From: Hirudinaria manillensis
Taxonomy: Eukaryota; Annelida; Clitellata; Hirudinida; Hirudinidae
Direction of reading: 5' to 3'
NCBI GenBank assembly: GCA_034509925.1
Contig: CM067530.1
Coordinates: 2,997,001-3,061,000 of the forward strand
Length of the DNA: 64,000 bases
The notes under the pieces were generated by a model. That model had not been told where the DNA came from. It searched no databases and saw nothing but the letters and a program-made list of their open reading frames with translations. Made by a program: the position numbers and the translations under genes. Positions 40,458-48,641 of this stretch are shown in pieces (the stretch's first letter is position 1; the number at the start of each line of letters is the position of its first letter).

Positions 40458-40657
40458 TTTTTAGTAAAGAAAAATAGTACATTACTGTTAATCATCTTGT
40501 GGCTCCTTCCTTGACGAATTTCCATTAAGATCGGAATCGGTACTTTTTCCTTCAACCGGCTGAGATTCTCTGGTGTAGGATAACTATATTGAGATAACTG
40601 GTGTAGGACATATCCCGTATCCAATAAATGGGCTTATTTTGACTGTCCAACTTATTA

Positions 40658-42813
40658 TTGATAGAAACTCTTGAACGAGTGTTCTGACAGGGATCTTCAG
40701 AGGAATGGCCCCTTCTACGAGTGTTTCGGCCCTGAATCCTGACACTCTCGGGGGCTGGGCCGCATCCGTTGATCAAGCGGATGTCCGATAACCAGACAAC
40801 GACTTCCGACAAACAAACAATACTCGCACCGCCATTTTACGAAAAATTCCGCGAGGGCTCCGCCGTCCGAAAAACCGTCAAAATCGCCACTGCGGCACTT
40901 CTTATATCACTTTGGTGTGAATGCCGTCCGGGGTGTCTCTTTCCTGGTCTTACACTGGAGTCCCTGTTTTGGTGGAGTGGACAGGGACGACTAGCCTCGC
41001 CGTGTATGAGGCTTACCTTCGGTCCTTCGTTGTCCAGATCCAGTGAGAAGCCGATTCTGCGGACTCGGCTATTTTCTGTACGAACTGTTTGGTTTGCCTG
41101 TTTGAAAGGCCTATCTTCCTGAGAAAGGCGTATGTAGACTTGCCTACCAGCCCTCTCGCTCCGACTTCTATTGGCAACACACGGGCGCTATAACCTTTCT
41201 CCTCTAAATCCATCCTCAGCTCTTCATAACGGTCGCTCTTCAGAGCATTGCTGACATCAATTCGGTCCTCCCATGGGACCGTCAGCTCTACCATAATGAC
41301 GGAATCGGTTGCTGCCGACGCCAGCACCAGATCAGGCCGCTTGCCGCTCTCTTGTAGCACCTGGTGGTAGTGCCTTTCTCCCTGCAGGTCTGCCGCAACT
41401 GTCCAGTCTTTGGCTGTGGACAGCAAGTCCCTCCTTTGGGCCATGTTCCTTTTGCGGTGCAGTGTTGAGCCCTCTCTTAAGAAGTACATTCTTCTTGGTG
41501 CCGCGATTTCTCGGGCATTTGCCTGGGAGCATGCCGTCTTAGCTGCCTCGACCACGACCTGCAGGACTTGGTTATGTCGCCAAGTGTAGCGACCGTGAGC
41601 AAGGGCGTACGTGCATGATGAAAGCACGTGCCGGAGTGACTGTTCACCACCGCAGAGCTCGCAGCTGGCGTCTTGAACCAACCCCCACTTCTGTAAGTTG
41701 GACCCGGAAGGGAGCACGTCGTAGACCGACCTTATGAGGAATGCCAAGCGGAGGGGAGACTTTTTCCAAATGTCTTTCCATGTGATGGATCTTTGGATGA
41801 CGTCTTCCCAGGTTGTCCACTGTCCTTGCTGGCTTTGCTGCACTGCCAGCGCAATCCTTTCGGTCTCCATCTCTCGCCTTCTCTCTTGGATTATCATGGC
41901 GGCTTTTGTCTGCACATTTGCTGTGGACCATCTTGGAAAATGGTTCCATCCGACTCCATGGCGGTCTACCTGCACGGGTCCTCTTTTCTCCTCGAAGGCT
42001 AGGATTGCCTCGGATTCCTCAATTTCTTCCTGGGCTCTAAATTTCCTTCCTGAGCGGAGTTGCGGCATGACGTCGCGGACCCTGCTGTCACTGGAGTTGT
42101 TGAGCGACCATTGAGTTCTGATTTTGCTGATTTTATATTCTTCAACGATGGATCTGAGGGGCAGCCTCAAGCGTGTGCTCCTACTGTACAGGGCGACCGA
42201 CGACAGCGAAGGCGGTAACCCGAACCATTTCCTTGTACACCGATTTATTTTCCTTTCCATCTCTTCTACCGACTGCAGGCCTATTTCGTAGATGGTCAAT
42301 GGCCACAGCAGTCTTGGTAGCAGGACGAACTGCAGGAGCCAGACTTTGAATCTGCCCTGTAGCGGCGATTCTGCAATCGCTTTCAGACCGTCGGTCATCC
42401 TACTGACAGTGGCTGCTTCCTGGTTTTTGTCGCGGAGGGAGTCGTCGAAAACTCTTCCCAAGCTCTTTACTGGCTCTTCTGAGACCGTCGGAATGCGTTG
42501 TCCTCCGGCGGTGAAGCACACGTCGCTGCGAACTCTCCCTCTTGTGAGAGAAAGACTCCGGGATTTTGGGGGCTTCAGAGCCATGCGACACCATTGGAGT
42601 AGATCATTGAGCTTGTCAAGGGTTCTTTGGACAATCTGCTGCCTGTTTAGAACGATGGTGGTGTCGTCCATGAAAACCTTTACTGAAGGCATAAACACCC
42701 CTCTACCCAAACGCATCTCGGGGATCTCAGCTCCTACTGCATTTAGTACGACTTGAATGGCAAGCACAAACAGCGATGGAGAAATGGCACATCCCATGGT
42801 TATGCCGATCTGC
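40658..42813 (-). mobile_element. 5'-truncated LINE with restriction-like endonuclease
   Basis: The insertion sits inside the terminal spacer of the array: unit sequence cttatta|actaagtgcag is interrupted here, with ATTA at both junctions (40654-40657 and 42814-42817), a possible 4-bp target duplication. The insert is GC-richer than its AT-rich surroundings. It reads on the minus strand. The 5' part, including the front of the reverse transcriptase, is missing, as is usual for LINEs. The 3' end at 40658 has no poly(A), which fits the R2/R4/NeSL group of RLE-type elements. About 350 bp of 3' UTR follow the ORF. The exact clade needs a tree. Confidence 0.85.
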
Positions 42814-42815
42814 AT
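41013..42815 (-). CDS. LINE reverse transcriptase/endonuclease, C-terminal 600 aa
   Basis: Open frame inside the truncated LINE; its first ATG is at the insertion junction, so it is not the native start. Residues 4-13 (GITMGCAISP) are the reverse transcriptase motif with the usual S-P; FMDD at 48-51 is the catalytic aspartate pair in a variant of YMDD/FADD. Residues 385-401 are a CCHC knuckle (C385, C388, H396, C401), followed by GRYTWRHNQVL (408-418) and the restriction-like endonuclease core RPDLVL (493-498) with E510 in VELTVPWEDR. This set is that of R2/NeSL-like RLE LINEs: target-primed reverse transcription after nicking by a PD-(D/E)xK nuclease. The remaining 600 codons have no stop, so the insertion is young. 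It cannot move by itself without its 5' part. Confidence 0.85.
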   Translation of the reverse strand: MQIGITMGCAISPSLFVLAIQVVLNAVGAEIPEMRLGRGVFMPSVKVFMDDTTIVLNRQQIVQRTLDKLNDLLQWCRMALKPPKSRSLSLTRGRVRSDVCFTAGGQRIPTVSEEPVKSLGRVFDDSLRDKNQEAATVSRMTDGLKAIAESPLQGRFKVWLLQFVLLPRLLWPLTIYEIGLQSVEEMERKINRCTRKWFGLPPSLSSVALYSRSTRLRLPLRSIVEEYKISKIRTQWSLNNSSDSRVRDVMPQLRSGRKFRAQEEIEESEAILAFEEKRGPVQVDRHGVGWNHFPRWSTANVQTKAAMIIQERRREMETERIALAVQQSQQGQWTTWEDVIQRSITWKDIWKKSPLRLAFLIRSVYDVLPSGSNLQKWGLVQDASCELCGGEQSLRHVLSSCTYALAHGRYTWRHNQVLQVVVEAAKTACSQANAREIAAPRRMYFLREGSTLHRKRNMAQRRDLLSTAKDWTVAADLQGERHYHQVLQESGKRPDLVLASAATDSVIMVELTVPWEDRIDVSNALKSDRYEELRMDLEEKGYSARVLPIEVGARGLVGKSTYAFLRKIGLSNRQTKQFVQKIAESAESASHWIWTTKDRR

Positions 42816-42870
42816 TAACTAAGTGCAGCTGAAGGATGGACAAATGGTGACAAATATGAAACATTAAAAT
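42814..42870. other. Array-to-single-copy junction
   Basis: After the LINE the array spacer resumes (actaagtgcagct) and joins gaaggatggacaaatgg directly. In the array units these two segments are separated by about 158 bp (8093-8250 in the first copy). Either that stretch was inserted before amplification or it was lost at the edge. Confidence 0.6.
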
Positions 42871-43024
42871 TGTTGTAGGATTGTATGTATTTTTGGTTGC
42901 GTTCCCCGTTGAGCAGACGTGTCCATGTTTCCGGTTGTGAGTCGCGTGTGTTTACGTTCGTACTGTGTCGTGTCGCGTTGATGTTAATAAACCGTTCAGA
43001 TCTTGATATTCTGGAGTCATAACA
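42871..43024. mobile_element. Solo LTR of a retrotransposon (154 bp)
   Basis: A 154-bp segment begins TGTTG and ends AACA (TG...CA ends with matching inverted tips) and is flanked on both sides by the 5-bp duplication AAAAT (42866-42870, 43025-43029). It contains AATAAA near its end (about 42989). The homologous spacer in all five array units lacks it, so the empty site is visible. No internal region is present, so it is the remnant of LTR-LTR recombination. The superfamily cannot be told from the LTR alone (Ty3, Copia and BEL all give 5-bp or similar duplications). It is likely young because the ends and duplication are perfect. Confidence 0.75.
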
Positions 43025-43842
43025 AAAATTAACAGACAATTGTTGAGTTGCAAAATTTAAGATACAAATTGAATCAAATATATTGCTCTTTAAAGAAATT
43101 TGTAGCTTCAAAGCATGAGGCATAATTGCTTATGAATATTAATTTGTCTCCTTGTTGGGAATTCTTTTCGGGTTATTTGTTATCACGAGAACCTCATAAC
43201 TTCAGTTACTTACCAGACTAGTTAGAATTAACCCTTTATACAGCAGAGATACGAAGCTTAAACATGGGCTATATTAATGTACTTCGTAAGTAAAAATTTG
43301 CGAAACCGAAATGTGAAAAGTGACGCGTATGTTCCCCAGTATATTCATCATATTTGTTCAAAATTATAACGGTGAAAAATAGCTTATCTTTTAATAGCTC
43401 TTAATTATTCAAAACATTATCTTTTATAAAATTTCATCTGATATCTTTTTAAAATTACTTTGGTTTTGAATCTAGTTCACGATTTTATAAACGATATAAA
43501 CAACCTTCTTGCTCTGAATTGATGAATGCGATAAATTTCCCGCCTGATTATATGTCCTAGTTGCTTTAATTAAAGCTTTTCGGCATCAGCATAATGATAT
43601 TTTGGTAATTACTTGATTCTTTTATTCGGAACCTTGAGGAAGTGTAAAACCGCTTGTTAAAAATATTTTATAGACAAGACTTTGGAAGCATCTGGTTGGT
43701 TTTATGTTCCAATTTTCATTTCTTTATAAGCATGTTTTATGGTTTATAAATATTTAATGAATTAGAAATTGCTGAAATCATGGAACTTTGAAATATTTAG
43801 TTACTTTATGTGATTAAAGTAAGATTACTTTTCAAGAAGAAA
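43025..43842 (+). promoter_or_regulatory. Upstream region of the C2-PDZ gene, shared with the array spacer
   Basis: Non-coding stretch before the C2-PDZ start codon. Blocks of it (43025-43180, 43290-43410, 43745-43842) match array spacers at roughly 150-290, 350-460 and 500-588, while about 43195-43290 and 43410-43745 are missing from the spacers. No clear TATA box was seen. It presumably holds the promoter and 5' UTR. Confidence 0.5.
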
Positions 43843-46800
43843 ATGAGAAGCTGGGGGTCAAGCTCATCCAGTAACTCTGTAACGGATTCAACAAATTCCA
43901 CTTCCAGTTGTGCCAGTATTACCACTGGCTTCATAACAATACCACAGAGTGATTCTAGCTTGGATGATGGTTACCAGAAAAAGCATGAAAATCTAAGACA
44001 AACTTATAAAGGTTTATTTATTTTTGGATGGTTTTATGCCAATTGATTTTTACAATTATTCAACTATTTCTGATATGACTGGTTTTAACAGGTCAACTGC
44101 GCATTGACATTGCTATAATCGGCCATTACATCTCCACTCACAGTAAGCATGTTTTTATCCTCGAAAAATGAATATAAGTCTGCATAAGATTAGCGTGTGT
44201 GTATAAATTTACTTTATAACTTAATGGGAGTATTCAAGCAAGAAAATAAATTCTAATCAGCTAAATGTTAAATAGCATTGGAAAATCTAACATTTCTTTC
44301 TTGACCTTTCCAGTAATTGCTGCCAGGAATGTCAGTACTAAATTGAAATCAAAGCCAAACTGCTTCTTAGAGGTTTGAATAGTTTTTCACAATAATTATT
44401 ATTTCATGATTAACATCGTATGAGGTTTATTTGATTTTGTGTTCCTACTATTACATTTTACCCAGATCACAATCCTTCCAGAGAGCAGGGTGCATTCAAA
44501 ATGCACTTCCACAGTATATCATGACTCAAGCAGACCAGTATTTGATGAAAAGGTCTCAATGTGAGTGATTTATTGTTTGTTACTGTTTCTAATCAATGTG
44601 AGGTATTGCGCTATATTAGTAAATTATTTTTAAACTTGGAATGATTGCAAAAATATATTTATGATATAATTATTAAATAAACAATATTGTTTATAATTTA
44701 TATTTCTCATCTTACTGCTGTGTTTGTATAAACAGCATCCTTTTTTATTATCACTCCTAACATTCTTTCGTTGTTCAATTACTCCTGTTAGGGAATTACC
44801 GGTAAACTATGAATCAAAGAGACTGCTGGTCAATGTCTTTCATAACGGACATCCACACAGGTATGCAGATTGTATCCTATACTGTAAAATATGCAGACTT
44901 CATTGCTAATTTAATGTGTTGTGACATATTTAAGAACTTTTGTTGTTATCATTATAATGTTATTTATAATGCATCTAGATTATTTCCACTTTATCTAAAC
45001 TTTATAGGATCGTTGATATTACATAAAACCACGATTTTCAATTTTTAAAAGACATTATCTATAAATAGATAACTTACCCAATAACAGTTATTTTTTTTTT
45101 TTGTTAATGGATGTTATTGCTAAAGCATTGAGCTGCTTGTAGGAATCATGAGATACTGGGTTGCATGTCCTTTGGTCTGCAAAGAGTTTCCAAAGAGTCA
45201 TCATCGTGCCAGGTATTGATATAGTTTTTAATTTCATTGCTGATGGGCATGGAAGACAAGATTATGCTTCAGCATTTATGGTTTTAAACTCTTTTAGATG
45301 TATCTTGGCCATGCAGATCAAATGTCAATTCTTATGTATTTAAATGAATCAGTTTATGCTAGGAAAGGCTCCTTTGTAGCTATAATTACTGGGAAAGTTA
45401 ATTATTACACCAATATTTTTGTCATTGCAGCTGGCATGCGGATGGTACTACATCCTAGACGTGGACGTAGGGAGAAGGAGGCACGTCAAGGTCATCGACA
45501 ATGCCGTCAATATTAAGAGTTACTCCTCCACCATGAATGTTTCCAAGGTTTGTATTGCTTGCAGTGTTGTTATTATGATTGACATCAACAGAGTAACTTT
45601 GAATTTCAATTTTATATTTTAAATTTAATGACATCTAATCATATGCAATTGTTCAACGAATGTTTCAGTTTGTGATCATTTTCCAACAGATCCTTGCCTC
45701 AGTTGATGTCAAATCACGTAATCTTTGAGATGATTGACCTATTCTTTGTCTTTGGCAGCTGCTCCTGTGTCGCAGTCAAGAAGGGGGCTTTGGGTTTTCC
45801 GTGATTGGTTCGTGCCCTGTCAGGATTTGTCGGGCTAAGAAGGGCTCTACTGCATCAATGCATAATCTTCAGCAAGATGATGCTATCCTCATGATTGACT
45901 CTCGTGATGTCAGCAAGTGCAATGCTCTGGAAGTCTCTTCCATTATAAGGTAAGAATTTGATGAGATAATGTGTTTAAATGTCTGCTTATTGTAAGTGGA
46001 TCTAAGATGTTGCTTTCATAAATGCCTGGGTTTGAAATTTAAAAGATATTTCACAAACAATCATCACTTGACATTTAATATAATTTATTGTTATCATGTC
46101 TGTTGTCTCCTTAATTGTTTCTGACATTCTAGGAATACCAAAAACTTCATGACTGTGGCCATTCAGAGAGGTCCTCACTACATGTGTGACAGGAATGAGG
46201 ACAGGATGAAGAATGGCATAGTTGCCAAACTCATCAAGAAAATCTTTTACAGTGACAATCCAAACAAAATGTTGACAGCAAAATCGTCCTCTGATGTCTT
46301 GGTGGATTATGGGTGGTTAGAGAATGAAAAACCTTATATCCAACCCTCTACCTCTCAAGAAAGCACGTCTTCCTCTTTGAGCCGACGTCATGATTCTCAA
46401 AAAGTCACCCAGAAGCGTCTTCAACCAGAATCCAATTTGAGGAATCAGCCATACTTGAGTAACATTCAAGAAAATGTCCCTCAACATCACAGGCATAAGG
46501 TATATCAACATGTTGTAGAATCAACAACAGACACGTCAGATCTAAGATGGCACTCTGACAGAGAACTGAATGAAGAGGACTACGATGATGATGATGACAG
46601 TGATGTAAATGATTATGTTTACTGTCAGTCATCCAATTATGGCAGGATGTTAAGTCCTGTGGTAGAATGTGATAGTCGCCTACAAAACGACTCATTATTT
46701 GATGATGGCACATATGAAGATGACAGCCAAGATATGAAAGGACTTGCCAACCCAAAGAATAATACAGGACCAAGGAGGGGTCTTGTAGCTATCAAAGGTG

Positions 46801-47282
46801 TTGAATTAAGTCACAATGGCAAGAATCCTAGTAAAAATATGAGCGATAGTAGATTTGATTGTGATGAAAACAGCTACTACGACAATAATTACAGCAATTA
46901 TGATGAGACTAATTTGGATCCAAGAGATGCTAGCCAAGGAGAAAGTTATAGGTCTTATCTTGATGAAAATCATGATCCGGAAGATAAAGAAAACTCATTA
47001 CCAATTGATTCCTTTCCTTTAAAAACTAGACAAACAAACTTCACTCCTCATCAAAGATTATCTTTCAGAAATCATCCATTCACCCCTAGAGAGAATTTTG
47101 CATCTCATTCTGAAGGGGTTTTTAAAGAACCTCCATATCTCCTGAATAATCGAGACATCAGTGGAGACATAAATGCACTCAGCAGCATCCATGGCACACC
47201 TTCAGCTCCCAAGAAAGGTCAAAAGGGCAAGGCCATAGCTTCCAAAATAAAGACTGTTTTTAAGAATAGGCATGCCTCTTAA
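43843..47282 (+). CDS. C2-PDZ protein, RGS3-like without an RGS domain
   Basis: Nine exons join in frame: 43843-44011, 44092-44142, 44314-44372, 44466-44560, 44792-44860, 45143-45212, 45431-45547, 45759-45949, 46133-47282, giving 656 aa. A Ser/Thr-rich N-terminus is followed by a C2 domain (about residues 57-210: RIDIAIIGHYI, ITILPESRV, KRLLVNVFH, LGCMSFGLQ, GWYYILDVDVG) and a PDZ domain (about 211-290: GGFGFSVIGS, DDAILMIDSRD). The order C2 then PDZ, and the GCMSFG and GWYYLL-like motifs, are those of long RGS3. The 377-residue last exon is acidic, Ser/Asn-rich and apparently disordered, ending in a basic tail (KKGQKGKAIASK), with no RGS fold. Expected role: a membrane-associated scaffold in G-protein or synaptic signalling (inference). 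Its first exon and promoter were copied into the array. AATAAA lies at about 47672. Confidence 0.8.
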
Positions 47283-48210
47283 CTCTTCCATAATCATTTT
47301 AGTCATGTTTTTGAGGTGTTTTACTTTTTTGATCTCTTTTATTTTTGATGACTTTTGTTTTGATATAAACTTTTTTCTAAACTTTGTTGTAACTTCCACT
47401 TTTGTGTTCTGTTTTTACTATTTATAGCTGTATTTATTGGAATTGGCATGAAACGTAATAGTGGCGCTTTGAAAACATTTTTGTAAAAATGCAAGGCAAT
47501 TTTTGCAAGGACGGCTATAGTATGTCTGGCATGATACCGAGAGCCTTGTGATATTATGTCAATATTGTTTGGAGCTATCATTTTGTGAGAACGTTCTGGA
47601 AAGTGGGATGTTTTAAAACTTTGTTTTTGTTGTACCCAGTCACAGGGCAAGATACTCTGTGACCAAAACAAATAAAATTTATTCCGCCCAACAAATCAAA
47701 CCAAAATCAAGATATTTGCAGAGTTTATTCTGTTGGTGAGAAACCAATTCTGTTCTCAAACTTTAGTTGAGCGCAGGCGCCGAACGGGCTAATTCTTGCT
47801 CGAGGCGTCCTATAGTGAACGATGTATTGATAATGAAGTCGACCAATCTTCCGACGCTAGCCAGAGACCTTTCCAAGATTATGAGAGCGGCCTTGAGAGG
47901 CAGACGGGACTATTCGCTCACAAAGGTTGGGGACCGTGTTGGTCCATGACCAATACTGACCAATAGACCTGCGATATCTTTACATATTTAAATATCACAG
48001 TCGATCGAATACATTGCCAAATTCCTACCTAATTTGTACTCAGACGAACTGCGTCTTGAGTACGAAATTCGAAAAGACCATTCCAGAAAGATGTGAACAG
48101 GTTTAGGAACTCTAAATAAGAAAATTATAAAACAACTATTAATAAATGGATGTGCACGGTCTTGTTAAAAATCATGATTGTTCTTTTTACATCCTTTCTC
48201 GATTGTTAAC
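47283..48210 (+). other. C2-PDZ 3' UTR and intergenic stretch
   Basis: The 3' UTR runs to about 47690 (AATAAA at about 47672). Beyond it I see no gene. A GC-richer stretch at 47767-47949 is open for 60 codons with no recognised domain, and could be a fragment of a transposable element. An HSF half-site pair TTCcaGAA lies at 48081-48088. Confidence 0.5.
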
Positions 48211-48233
48211 GAACATTCTAGATCCTTCGAGAA
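48211..48233 (+). promoter_or_regulatory. Five-unit heat-shock element, distal
   Basis: GAAcaTTCtaGATccTTCgaGAA: alternating GAA/TTC pentamers with exact 2-base spacing, four of five perfect. It lies about 300 bp upstream of the Hsp90 TATA box. Heat-shock factor trimers bind such arrays. Confidence 0.8.
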
Positions 48234-48446
48234 GGGATGCTAGAGGGCGACAAATATGATAATTCGGAGACAAAATAGTCCCAATTATAGTGGTTGCTAT
48301 GATGAGAATTTTAAAATTGAACAATTTATCGGCAATAATCTTTATTAACGTATTATTATTTTTAATATTTAATATTGAAAAATAAATTAAACGCAATTTA
48401 AAAAGAAAGAACGTACTAGAATATGCTCGAAAACGTGTTCTTACGC

Positions 48447-48460
48447 GAATCTTTCGAGAA
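48447..48460 (+). promoter_or_regulatory. Proximal heat-shock element
   Basis: GAAtctTTCgaGAA, with a perfect TTCgaGAA pair and a further TTC at 48438-48440, directly upstream of the TATA box. Imperfect units continue upstream (GAA near 48417 and 48429). Confidence 0.65.
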
Positions 48461-48475
48461 ACCGCCATTGAGTAC

Positions 48476-48555
48476 TATATATATCCGGCGAGTCGACCGG
48501 TATCCGCTCAGTTCAGCTCTTGATTTGTCGTGTAGCTCTCTCATAACGCTAAAAC
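48476..48555 (+). promoter_or_regulatory. Hsp90 core promoter and non-coding first exon
   Basis: TATATATAT at 48476-48484 is followed 24 bases later by an arthropod initiator TCAGT (48508-48512). Transcription from about 48510 gives a 45-base leader exon ending AAAAC^GTAGGT at 48555. The intron ends with ag at 48641, immediately before the ATG. A 5'-UTR intron at this place is a known feature of insect Hsp83. Confidence 0.7.
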
Positions 48556-48641
48556 GTAGGTTTACGATGGGATTTTATGTTGCAGCTAAGAGTATTGTAT
48601 CGTTGCGGATTTTGTGTAATATGTCCGTTTAATGCTTTCAG

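Larger units (their letters stand above)
32583..40657. repeat. Tandem array unit 5, diverged edge unit
   Basis: Last unit of the array. Its spacer and the first two thirds of half A match units 1-4, but divergence appears from about 35890 and is marked across half B (37800-40450), with many replacements and small indels. The unit is cut by the LINE at 40658; the spacer resumes at 42814 (actaagtgcagct) and runs straight into the C2-PDZ upstream region. A less homogenised terminal unit is the usual pattern where unequal exchange or conversion acts on interior copies. Confidence 0.95.

Noticed and set aside
1-40657. CRISPR array or satellite DNA as explanation for the repeats
   Set aside because: The units are 8 kb long with intact spliced genes; this is a gene-cluster duplication in an animal genome.
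40769-42756. Several plus-strand frames across the LINE
   Set aside because: They are antisense shadows of the reverse transcriptase frame, which carries all recognisable motifs.
47767-47949. 60-codon frame between the C2-PDZ and Hsp90 genes
   Set aside because: It has no recognised domain, start context or splice partners; at most a transposon scrap.
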